The notes below the pieces were generated by a model that was not told the DNA's origin, searched no databases, and worked only from the letters and a program-made list of their open reading frames with translations. This document shows positions 1 through 5,354 of a stretch of 5,354 bases of DNA, piece after piece; the stretch's first letter is position 1, and each line of letters begins with the position of its first letter. Both the position numbers and the translations under genes were made by a program. This stretch comes from Sphingomonadales bacterium (GTDB taxonomy: Bacteria; Pseudomonadota; Alphaproteobacteria; Sphingomonadales; Sphingomonadaceae): the NCBI GenBank assembly GCA_004292705.1, contig RDXA01000171.1, forward strand, positions 1 to 5,354, in the 5' to 3' direction.

Positions 1-1118
<1,118 letters not shown>

Positions 1119-1160
1119 TTGGTATTTCCGAAAGTTGTAGAGTGGCCGGGTGGTCAGTGG

Positions 1161-1175
1161 CTCTGCCGGGCAGAG
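1161..1175 (-). repeat. Hairpin in the rho 5' leader
   Basis: A perfect inverted repeat with 5-bp arms CTCTG/CAGAG and a 5-nt loop, with one more possible C-G pair closing inside. It lies about 43 nt upstream of the rho start codon on the transcribed minus strand. No U-run follows it, so it is not an intrinsic terminator. It could shape the leader or be fortuitous. Confidence 0.3.
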
Positions 1176-1220
1176 ATGCCCCTTATCGGCGGGGCTGGGC
1201 TTGGAGAAAGCAGACCTGTG

Positions 1221-1246
1221 GGAGCGGGTTGGCGCTCCGGTACCGG
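1221..1246 (-). repeat. Hairpin plus adjoining palindrome in the rho leader
   Basis: GGAGCG (1221-1226) and CGCTCC (1233-1238) form a perfect 6-bp stem with a 6-nt loop. The 3' arm overlaps the perfect 10-bp palindrome CCGGTACCGG (1237-1246). The two structures would compete for 1237-1238. They lie between the candidate rho promoter and the rho start. Function is unknown; a leader RNA structure or a protein site are both possible. Confidence 0.3.
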
Positions 1247-1258
1247 ATAGATGGCTTC

Positions 1259-1287
1259 GAGATAAGGGTGAGCGGGGGTAAGGTCAA
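1259..1287 (-). promoter_or_regulatory. Candidate sigma-70-type promoter for rho
   Basis: On the minus strand, TTGACC (1287-1282) matches 5 of 6 bases of the -35 consensus. It is followed after exactly 17 nt by TATCTC (1264-1259), which keeps the leading TAT of a -10 box. A start a few bases downstream would give a leader of about 130 nt before the rho ATG. It sits just past the hemJ stop, as expected if rho has its own promoter as well as read-through from hemE-hemJ. The -10 match is weak. Confidence 0.35.
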
Positions 1288-1290
1288 TCA

Positions 1291-1310
1291 GCGATTGCGC
1301 ACGGCAATGC
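1291..1310 (-). terminator. Hairpin directly after the hemJ stop; weak terminator candidate
   Basis: ATTGC (1294-1298) and GCAAT (1304-1308) pair around a 5-nt loop, and the outer GC pairs (1291-1292 with 1309-1310) can extend the stem past one bulged base. The structure begins at the first base after the hemJ stop codon. No U-tract follows on the minus strand, so a classic intrinsic terminator is unlikely. It could protect the 3' end of hemE-hemJ mRNA or mark a Rho-dependent end; the downstream RNA contains a C-rich stretch. Confidence 0.25.
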
Positions 1311-1754
1311 TCAGAACGGTTTCAAATAGACCAGCAGGACAATCACAATCAGCAGCAGGCCCGGCACTTCACCGATCATGCGCAGCTGCTTTTCCGTGAG
1401 CGGCCGTTCACCGCGCGCCATCTTCTTGGTCTGCCCCACCAGCCAGCCGTGATAGCCTGTCAGCCCCAGCACCAGCGCCAGCTTGGCATGGAGCCAGCCC
1501 TCGGAAAGCCAGCCACCAGACCAGGCCATCGTCAACCCCAGCACCCAGACGATCAGCATCGCCGGGGTCAAGATAATCGAACGCAACTTGCCCATCCGGG
1601 TCGCCCACTTGGCTTCGCCAGCCGATCCCGGTTCATGATCGAGCATGTAGATGCACTGACGCGGCAGCATGAACAGCCCCGCCAGCCAGAACACCATAAA
1701 GATCACATGTCCCGATTTGAGGAACAGGTAGATCGAGGACAGCAGTTCCTGCAC
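1311..1754 (-). CDS. hemJ: Protoporphyrinogen IX oxidase HemJ (small four-helix membrane protein)
   Basis: HemJ oxidises protoporphyrinogen IX to protoporphyrin IX, the penultimate step of heme synthesis, in the inner membrane. The 147-residue product has four hydrophobic segments at about 8-30, 58-79, 87-107 and 127-146. Family marks are the first helix KSGHVIFMVFWLAGLFMLPR (13-32) with the conserved heme-associated His16, the WLHAK stretch with Lys91 in helix 3, and the EVPGLLL stretch at 129-135 matching the usual NEVPT-type motif of helix 4. The start is GTG at 1754, chosen because a strong GAGGGG ribosome site lies 8 nt upstream and the reading begins 4 nt after the hemE stop, as expected for coupled translation. 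Having hemJ next to hemE is typical of alphaproteobacteria that lack HemG and HemY, though other loci cannot be seen here. Older databases call this family UPF0093. Confidence 0.92.
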   Translation of the reverse strand: MQELLSSIYLFLKSGHVIFMVFWLAGLFMLPRQCIYMLDHEPGSAGEAKWATRMGKLRSIILTPAMLIVWVLGLTMAWSGGWLSEGWLHAKLALVLGLTGYHGWLVGQTKKMARGERPLTEKQLRMIGEVPGLLLIVIVLLVYLKPF

Positions 1755-1758
1755 CGGC

Positions 1759-2775
1759 TTAACCCCTCAGCGCCGCAAGCAATTCCTCAACATGCGAAAT
1801 CGGGGTGAACTGCCCGATCCCGTGGCCGAGGTTGAAGACATGCGGACGATCCTCGAACGCGGCAATGATGGTTTTCACCCTAGCCGGCACGGCCGGACCG
1901 CCCGCTTCGAGCAACAGCGGATCGAAATTGCCTTGCACGGGCATACCTTGGGGAAGGCTCTGGTGCGCCCATACCGGATCAAGCGTTTCGTCCAGCCCAA
2001 CCGCATCCACGCCCGTCTCGCGCGCATAGGCCGACAGCTTCGCGCCAGCGCCCTTGGGGAAACCGATGACAGGCGTGTCCGGATGGGTTTCCTTGAGCTT
2101 GGCAGTGATCGCCGCATTGGGCGCAATCACCCACTTTTCGAACTGGTCGGGCGCGAGGCTCCCGGCCCAGCTGTCAAACAGTTGCACCGCCTCAGCCCCG
2201 GCGTCGATCTGGCCGCGAAGGTAAATGACCGAGACATCGACAATCGCATCAATGATCGCTTGCAGCCGCGCCGGATCGCGATAGGCGAGCAGCCGCGCCG
2301 GGCCCTGATCCTTGGAGCCTTCGCCCGCGATCATGTAGGTCGCGACCGTCCAGGGGCTCCCCGCAAAGCCGAGCATGGTCACTGCCGGGCCAATCTGCTG
2401 ACGGGTGAGACGCACGGTCTCATAAACCGGCTCGAACCGCTCGAAGGCGGGGGTGAAGGAATCGAGTTCCACCTCCAGCAGGGTCGGTGACAGGTGCGGG
2501 CCTTCCCCTGCGGCGAAAGTCAGCCCCTGCCCCATGGCGTGTGGCACGATCAGAATGTCGGAAAACAGGATCGCGCCATCAAAGCCGAACCGCCGGATCG
2601 GCTGCACCGTGATTTCGGCAGCGGCCTCGCTGTCATAAACAAGCTCAAGAAAGCCGCCCTTCTCGGCCCGCAACTCGCGATATTCAGGGAGATAGCGACC
2701 TGCCTGCCGCATGAGCCACACGGGAGCAACGGGTTGGCGAACACCTTTGAGCGTATCGAGAAGCGGACCTGGCAT
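1759..2775 (-). CDS. hemE: Uroporphyrinogen decarboxylase HemE
   Basis: HemE removes four carboxyl groups from uroporphyrinogen III to make coproporphyrinogen III in the cytoplasm. The 338-residue product has the usual family length. Signature 1, PVWLMRQAGRYLPEYR, is at 18-33 with the substrate-binding Arg23 and Arg27. The catalytic aspartate is Asp73 in FSDIL. Signature 2, GFAGSPWTVATYM, is at 136-148 with Tyr147. Ser202 lies in FDSWAG, and His318 in the C-terminal NLGHG motif. These line up with Arg37, Arg41, Asp86, Tyr164, Ser219 and His339 of human UROD, so the enzyme looks intact. The ATG at 2775 has AAGGA 5 nt upstream. It is the first gene of the leftward group and is followed 4 nt later by hemJ. 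Its 5' side borders the putative replication origin, as in Caulobacter and Rickettsia. Confidence 0.98.
   Translation of the reverse strand: MPGPLLDTLKGVRQPVAPVWLMRQAGRYLPEYRELRAEKGGFLELVYDSEAAAEITVQPIRRFGFDGAILFSDILIVPHAMGQGLTFAAGEGPHLSPTLLEVELDSFTPAFERFEPVYETVRLTRQQIGPAVTMLGFAGSPWTVATYMIAGEGSKDQGPARLLAYRDPARLQAIIDAIVDVSVIYLRGQIDAGAEAVQLFDSWAGSLAPDQFEKWVIAPNAAITAKLKETHPDTPVIGFPKGAGAKLSAYARETGVDAVGLDETLDPVWAHQSLPQGMPVQGNFDPLLLEAGGPAVPARVKTIIAAFEDRPHVFNLGHGIGQFTPISHVEELLAALRG
1763..1768 (-). promoter_or_regulatory. Ribosome binding site deciding the GTG start of hemJ
   Basis: GAGGGG on the minus strand lies inside the last codons of hemE, 8 nt before the GTG at 1754. It is the best Shine-Dalgarno match near the start, and its place inside hemE suggests hemJ is translated by ribosomes finishing hemE or re-starting there. 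Confidence 0.6.
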
Positions 2776-2787
2776 AGGGTTCCTTAG

Positions 2788-2811
2788 AACAAATCAATTC
2801 AATTTATAAAG
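2788..2811. other. AT-rich island, candidate DNA unwinding element
   Basis: Only 4 of 24 bases are G or C, in a window that is otherwise GC-rich. It contains the tandem TCAATTCAATT and TTTATAAA. It sits at the hemE edge of the putative origin, next to a DnaA-like box at 2835-2843, which is the usual relation between an unwinding element and the boxes. It also holds the hemE -10 candidate, so the two roles may overlap. Confidence 0.45.
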
Positions 2812-2831
2812 AGACTGATGGAGTCTGTTGG
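2803..2831 (-). promoter_or_regulatory. Candidate hemE promoter inside the origin region
   Basis: The minus strand has TATAAA (2808-2803), 5 of 6 to the -10 consensus, with CCAACA (2831-2826) 17 nt upstream matching only half of the -35 box. Transcription would start near 2796 and give a leader of about 20 nt. The -10 lies in the AT-rich island, so it may partly reflect base composition. A DnaA-like box (2835-2843) lies just upstream. In Caulobacter the hemE promoter also lies within the origin, which makes this placement plausible. Confidence 0.35.
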
Positions 2832-2834
2832 CCC

Positions 2835-2843
2835 TGTGGAAAG
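2835..2843 (-). promoter_or_regulatory. DnaA-box-like 9-mer 1
   Basis: The minus strand reads CTTTCCACA, two mismatches from TTATCCACA, keeping the core TCCACA. It is the box closest to the AT-rich island and lies just upstream of the candidate hemE -35. Moderate match only. Confidence 0.4.
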
Positions 2844-2935
2844 CGGGAATTACCGGGCCTTGCCCGTTTACCCCCTGCCTGCCCTCCTGACTCAAGCCCC
2901 CACCGAATCCGCACGGATTGGACGTCAAGCGAGCT

Positions 2936-2944
2936 TTATCCCCA
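2936..2944 (+). promoter_or_regulatory. DnaA-box-like 9-mer 2 (best match)
   Basis: TTATCCCCA differs from TTATCCACA at one base (A to C at position 7). It is the closest match seen in the gap and lies near its centre. Confidence 0.45.
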
Positions 2945-2960
2945 CTCTTCCCAGCCTGTC

Positions 2961-2973
2961 GACAAAACTTGTC
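2961..2973. repeat. Inverted repeat in the origin, GACAA-AAC-TTGTC
   Basis: Two perfect 5-bp arms with a 3-nt spacer, directly preceded by the overlapping palindrome TGTCGACA (2957-2964). The right arm begins a second imperfect dyad, TTG-T-CCC-GTGT-GGG-CAA (2969-2985). Such dyads may be protein sites in the origin, but no known consensus was recognised. Confidence 0.35.
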
Positions 2974-2976
2974 CCG

Positions 2977-2985
2977 TGTGGGCAA
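2977..2985 (-). promoter_or_regulatory. DnaA-box-like 9-mer 3
   Basis: The minus strand reads TTGCCCACA, two mismatches from TTATCCACA. It forms one half of the imperfect dyad 2969-2985. Weak on its own, but it lies between the other candidates. Confidence 0.3.
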
Positions 2986-3033
2986 ATACCCCGGTGAAAA
3001 GGCCGGAAGCGGGCATGAAAATGGCTCCCCAGC

Positions 3034-3062
3034 TTGTCCGCCCGTCACTCCCGTGGTTTATG
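3034..3062 (+). promoter_or_regulatory. Weak candidate promoter for the DUF299-maf-aroE operon
   Basis: TTGTCC (3034-3039), 4 of 6 to the -35 consensus, and TTTATG (3057-3062), 3 of 6 to the -10, are separated by exactly 17 nt. Transcription would begin near 3069, about 23 nt before the gene start and across DnaA-like box 4, which would allow DnaA to act as a regulator. The match is poor and may be chance. Confidence 0.25.
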
Positions 3063-3069
3063 CGTCGAT

Positions 3070-3078
3070 CTGTCCACA
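3070..3078 (+). promoter_or_regulatory. DnaA-box-like 9-mer 4
   Basis: CTGTCCACA has two mismatches from TTATCCACA and keeps the TCCACA core. It lies 13 nt before the start codon of the DUF299 gene, so DnaA binding here could also affect that gene. Confidence 0.35.
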
Positions 3079-3091
3079 GGCGCTCCGGGTG

Positions 3092-3937
3092 ATGAACCGA
3101 CTCAATCTCCACCTTGTATCGGATTCGACCGGCGAGACGCTGGAAATGATCGCCAACGCGGCTCTCGCCCAATTCGATAATCCTCCGGTGAACCGTCACT
3201 TCTGGCCGATGGTGCGCTCGCTCCAGCATCTTGACCGGATCGTGCCCGATCTTGCGGCACATCCGGGGCTGGTGCTCTACACGCTGGTGAACCCCGAAAC
3301 CCGCAAGCGGCTGGAGGAGCATTGCCGCCACCTCGGCCTTCCCGCGATGCCTGTGCTGGATCAGGTGACGGCAGCCCTGGAGGCGCAATTAGGTCAGGAG
3401 GCACATGGGCGTCCCGGTCGCCAGCACATGATGGACGAGACCTATTTCAAGCGGGTCGATGCGATCCAGTACACAATTGCGCACGATGATGGCCTTGCTC
3501 ATGAAGAGTGGGAGCAGGCTGATATTGTGCTCGTGGGCGTATCGCGCTCGTCCAAGACGCCGACGAGCATCTACCTTGCCAATCGCGGCTACAAGGTCGC
3601 CAATATCCCGCTGGTGGTTGAGAGCCCGCCGCCGCCAGCCCTGTTCGGATTGCGCCACCCGCTGGTGGTTGGCCTTACCACCTCGCCCGAACGCCTGATC
3701 CAGATCCGCCGCAACCGCCTGCTTTCCCTCAACGAGGCGACCGAGACGGCCTATGTCGATAGTGACTGTGTAAAGACCGAACTGCAATTTGCGCGCCGGA
3801 TGTTCGGGGATAATGGCTGGCCGGTGATCGATGTGACCCGTCGCTCGATCGAGGAGACGGCAGCGGCAATCATCCGGCTGGTGCAGGAGCGCGATCGGCG
3901 CCCGGCAGGCGAAGGCGGCGAAGGCAAGCCGATATGA
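3092..3937 (+). CDS. DUF299-family bifunctional kinase/pyrophosphorylase regulating pyruvate phosphate dikinase or PEP synthase
   Basis: This family (PDRP/PpsR, Pfam DUF299) switches a PEP-forming dikinase off by ADP-dependent phosphorylation of a threonine and on again by phosphate-dependent removal, so it controls the pyruvate/PEP balance in the cytoplasm. The 281-residue product has the usual length. Seen: N-terminal LHLVSDSTGETLEMIANAAL at 6-25; HDDG at 131-134; nucleotide-binding loop GVSRSSKTPTSIYLANRGYK at 149-168; ANIPLV just after; and ERLIQIRRNRL further on. The target (PPDK or PEP synthase) cannot be told from this window. The ATG at 3092 is chosen because conservation begins there. 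The frame is open back to 2918, but those 58 codons are low-complexity and cross the origin elements. A GTG one codon earlier (3089) is also possible; no good ribosome site is visible. This is the RP001-type gene that flanks alphaproteobacterial origins. It overlaps maf by ATGA. Confidence 0.93.
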   Translation: MNRLNLHLVSDSTGETLEMIANAALAQFDNPPVNRHFWPMVRSLQHLDRIVPDLAAHPGLVLYTLVNPETRKRLEEHCRHLGLPAMPVLDQVTAALEAQLGQEAHGRPGRQHMMDETYFKRVDAIQYTIAHDDGLAHEEWEQADIVLVGVSRSSKTPTSIYLANRGYKVANIPLVVESPPPPALFGLRHPLVVGLTTSPERLIQIRRNRLLSLNEATETAYVDSDCVKTELQFARRMFGDNGWPVIDVTRRSIEETAAAIIRLVQERDRRPAGEGGEGKPI

Positions 3938-4536
3938 GTGCTGAGTCGCCGCATCTGATCCTTGCGAGCAAATCCGCGTCACGTCGGGCCATGCTCGATG
4001 CTGCCGGCGTGAGCTATGAGAGCATTCCCGCCGATATTGACGAGCGTGCGGTCGAGGCCGCGCTGGCCGGTGTTTCGCCAGCCGATACAGCTTCTGCGCT
4101 TAGTGTCGCCAAGGCGGCTGCCGTGGCGGCGATGCACCCGGGGGCGCTGGTCTTGGGATCGGATTCTCTCGTGGTCGTCGAGGGTCGCCGCTTTGATAAA
4201 CCGCGCTCGGCCGATGAAGCTGCCGACCATCTGCGGTTCTTCTCCGGGCGTGTGATGCAACTCCACTCCGCCGCGGCGCTGGTGCGCGACGGGGGATGTG
4301 TGTGGACCCACGCCAGCCAAGCTCGCCTCCACGTACGCGAGCTCTCTGACCAATTCATCGCGCATTACCTCGACAGCGAGTGGCCCGCGATCAGCCACAC
4401 GGTCGGTGCGTTTCGCATTGAAGGGCCGGGGGTGCAGTTGTTCTCGGCCATCGAGGGTGACCAGTTCACCGTGCTGGGGATGCCGCTGCTCCCGCTGCTC
4501 GAAGCCCTGCGCGAGGAAGGGGCGCTGATCGCATGA
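3934..4536 (+). CDS. maf: Maf family nucleoside triphosphate pyrophosphatase
   Basis: Maf proteins hydrolyse non-canonical or modified nucleoside triphosphates to monophosphates, a house-cleaning role; the older name is septum formation inhibitor. The 200-residue product has the family length. Seen: the N-terminal loop LILASKSASRRAML (8-21) with Ser12, Arg17 and Arg18; Lys60; the catalytic-aspartate motif VLGSDSLVVVEG (73-84) with Asp77; and FDKPRSADEA (87-96) with Lys89. The aspartate motif reads GSDS rather than the commoner GADT, so the substrate class (m7GTP-type YceF or dTTP/UTP-type YhdE) is left open. The start ATG overlaps the upstream stop by 4 nt (ATGA), with GAAGG 9 nt before it, and its own stop overlaps aroE the same way. 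Order DUF299-maf-aroE is usual next to alphaproteobacterial origins, normally followed by coaE and dnaQ, which would lie just outside the window. Confidence 0.93.
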   Translation: MSAESPHLILASKSASRRAMLDAAGVSYESIPADIDERAVEAALAGVSPADTASALSVAKAAAVAAMHPGALVLGSDSLVVVEGRRFDKPRSADEAADHLRFFSGRVMQLHSAAALVRDGGCVWTHASQARLHVRELSDQFIAHYLDSEWPAISHTVGAFRIEGPGVQLFSAIEGDQFTVLGMPLLPLLEALREEGALIA

Positions 4537-5354
4537 CCCGGCCTTATGCGGAGGTGATCGGTGATCCCATCACTCAGTCGAAGTCGCCGCTGATCCATGG
4601 TTTCTGGCTCGAAAAACTGGGGATCGATGCTGAATATCGCGCCTGCCATGTCCGGCCCGCCGACCTTGCAGACTACATCGCTTCCCGCCACCAGGACCCG
4701 GACTGGCGCGGTTGCAACGTCACCATGCCGCACAAGCAAGCGGTGATGCCCTACCTCAACTGGACTCACACTCCAGCGAAGGAGATCGGAGCGGTGAACA
4801 CCATCCTGCCCGAAGGCGATAGCAGGGCTCTAAGTGGCACCAATACCGATGCCAGCGGGTTCCTCGAGCCGCTCGCTGCGGCGTTGGCACAGACCCACTA
4901 TTTCCGAATGGCCCGCGTCCTTGGCACTGGCGGGGCGGCCCGCGCGATCATTGCCGCACTTGCTCAACATGGCTTCACGATGGTTGTGGCCGGACGCGAT
5001 CCGGGCAAGGCGCGCGCTTTGCTGGATGAACTGGCACCCGAGGGCGAACATCATGCCGTTCATCTCTCCCACTTCGCCGATCCGACCGATTTCGACTTCG
5101 ATGACCGCGAGGGGTGCCTTGATCTCGTGATCAACGCCTCATCTTTAGGGATGCAGGGCCAGCCCCCCCTGCGCTTCGACTGGAGCCATGCCCCGCCTGG
5201 CAGCATCGCCTATGACATCGTTACCGCGCCCCTGGTGACGCCATTTCTCGAAGGCGCAGCGGCGAAGGGATTGCGCACCATCGACGGCCTTTCGATGCTC
5301 ATCGGGCAGGCCGCGACCGCATTCGAGCATTTCTTCGGTGCTGCCCCTCCTCGT
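4533..5354 (+). CDS. aroE: Shikimate dehydrogenase AroE (partial, extreme C-terminus outside window)
   Basis: AroE reduces 3-dehydroshikimate to shikimate with NADPH, the fourth step from DAHP synthesis in the aromatic amino-acid pathway, in the cytoplasm. Exactly 274 codons are open to the window end with no stop; family members run about 270-290 residues, so only a few are missing. Seen: shikimate-binding GDPITQSKSPLIH (10-22) with Ser16 and Ser18; NVTMPHK (62-68) with catalytic Lys68; NTD (104-106) with catalytic Asp106; glycine-rich nucleotide loop VLGTGGAARA (129-138); INASSLGM; YDIV; and IDGLSMLIGQAATAFEHFFG near the end. The cofactor loop after strand 2 reads AGRDPGKA (153-160) rather than the usual NRT form, keeping the arginine that contacts the NADP phosphate. 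The ATG overlaps the maf stop (ATGA), with GAGGAAGGGG ending 10 nt upstream. It lies within the rightward operon. Confidence 0.96.
   Translation, partial: MTRPYAEVIGDPITQSKSPLIHGFWLEKLGIDAEYRACHVRPADLADYIASRHQDPDWRGCNVTMPHKQAVMPYLNWTHTPAKEIGAVNTILPEGDSRALSGTNTDASGFLEPLAAALAQTHYFRMARVLGTGGAARAIIAALAQHGFTMVVAGRDPGKARALLDELAPEGEHHAVHLSHFADPTDFDFDDREGCLDLVINASSLGMQGQPPLRFDWSHAPPGSIAYDIVTAPLVTPFLEGAAAKGLRTIDGLSMLIGQAATAFEHFFGAAPPR

Larger units (their letters stand above)
2776..3091. other. oriC: Putative chromosomal replication origin (oriC) between hemE and the DUF299 gene
   Basis: This gap of about 316 bp between divergent genes is where the origin lies in Caulobacter crescentus and Rickettsia prowazekii, flanked by hemE and the RP001/DUF299 gene. 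Seen here: an AT-rich island at the hemE side, four 9-mers one or two bases from the DnaA box TTATCCACA, three GANTC sites inside and two more just past the right edge, a strongly C-rich plus strand at 2871-2960 (41 C, 16 G by hand count), and genes reading away from it on both sides. No convincing gene lies in it. There is no exact DnaA box and no TTAA-N7-TTAA CtrA site. Locus assignment is strong by synteny; the exact borders are not defined. Confidence 0.75.
2821..3126. repeat. Cluster of five GANTC (CcrM-type methylation) sites
   Basis: GAGTC 2821-2825, GACTC 2889-2893, GAATC 2905-2909, GACTC 3099-3103 and GATTC 3122-3126. Elsewhere in the window I found only five, at 313, 2459, 3943, 4162 and 4763. 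In alphaproteobacteria the CcrM methylase acts on GANTC after replication, and origin GANTC sites report the replication state. The sites are plain in the sequence; the role is inferred. Confidence 0.6.

Noticed and set aside
1792..2490. Plus-strand open frame of 232 codons
   Set aside because: Antisense to hemE, whose catalytic motifs are all intact; no domain seen in the antisense product.
2792..2804. IHF site (WATCAANNNNTTR) in the AT-rich island
   Set aside because: AATCAA at 2792-2797 matches the first half, but the second half fails at two of three bases with the standard spacing.
2854..2866. CGGGC-CTT-GCCCG hairpin as a terminator
   Set aside because: A 5-bp stem with a 3-nt loop but no T-run on either side, and no gene ends here: the region lies between two gene starts.
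2794..3048. Minus-strand open frame of 84 codons in the hemE-DUF299 gap
   Set aside because: No family features and no ribosome site noted; it covers the putative origin elements, and the region is expected to be non-coding.
2918..3091. 58-codon N-terminal extension of the DUF299 protein
   Set aside because: The frame is open, but family similarity begins at the ATG at 3092, the final length then fits the family, and the extension would run through three of the DnaA-like boxes.
3396..3431. Perfect AGGAGG followed 3 nt later by an out-of-frame ATG inside the DUF299 gene
   Set aside because: The ATG at 3405 opens only eight codons before TGA, and the spacing is too short for good initiation. 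The in-frame ATG at 3428 is too far from it. Probably chance in Gln-Glu-Ala codons.
3389..3982. Minus-strand open frame of 197 codons
   Set aside because: Antisense to the DUF299 gene and the start of maf; no recognisable domain.

Overview
The window looks like a piece of an alphaproteobacterial chromosome, probably Sphingomonadales (an Erythrobacter/Novosphingobium-like organism). The class rests on gene order and protein types; the order-level guess is inference from protein flavour and high GC content. No mobile element, CRISPR array, tRNA or rRNA was seen. Every gene is a core housekeeping gene.

Layout: two divergent gene groups flank one intergenic region of about 316 bp. On the left, transcribed leftward (minus strand), are hemE (uroporphyrinogen decarboxylase), hemJ (protoporphyrinogen IX oxidase, membrane protein) and rho (transcription termination factor, C-terminus cut by the window start). 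On the right, transcribed rightward (plus strand), are a DUF299-family kinase/pyrophosphorylase regulating pyruvate phosphate dikinase or PEP synthase, maf (nucleotide pyrophosphatase) and aroE (shikimate dehydrogenase, last residues cut by the window end). rho and aroE have no stop codon in the window.

The main point is the gap at 2776-3091. hemE next to the DUF299 gene (RP001 in Rickettsia prowazekii) is the conserved setting of the chromosomal replication origin in Caulobacter crescentus and R. prowazekii. The gap fits an origin: an AT-rich island beside hemE (2788-2811), four degenerate DnaA-box-like 9-mers, a C-rich plus strand, and all flanking genes reading away from it. By hand count, five GANTC sites (CcrM methylation sites) lie in 2821-3126 and only five in the rest of the window. 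I therefore call it the putative oriC. Its position is well supported; the individual boxes are less certain.

How the genes work together: hemE and hemJ are non-consecutive steps of heme synthesis and are 4 nt apart, so they are probably co-transcribed. rho follows after a 192-nt leader with a candidate promoter and hairpins. The right arm is tightly packed, with ATGA overlaps at both junctions (DUF299 gene/maf and maf/aroE), pointing to one translationally coupled operon. I saw no previously undescribed multi-gene system; what is new here is the particular origin sequence.
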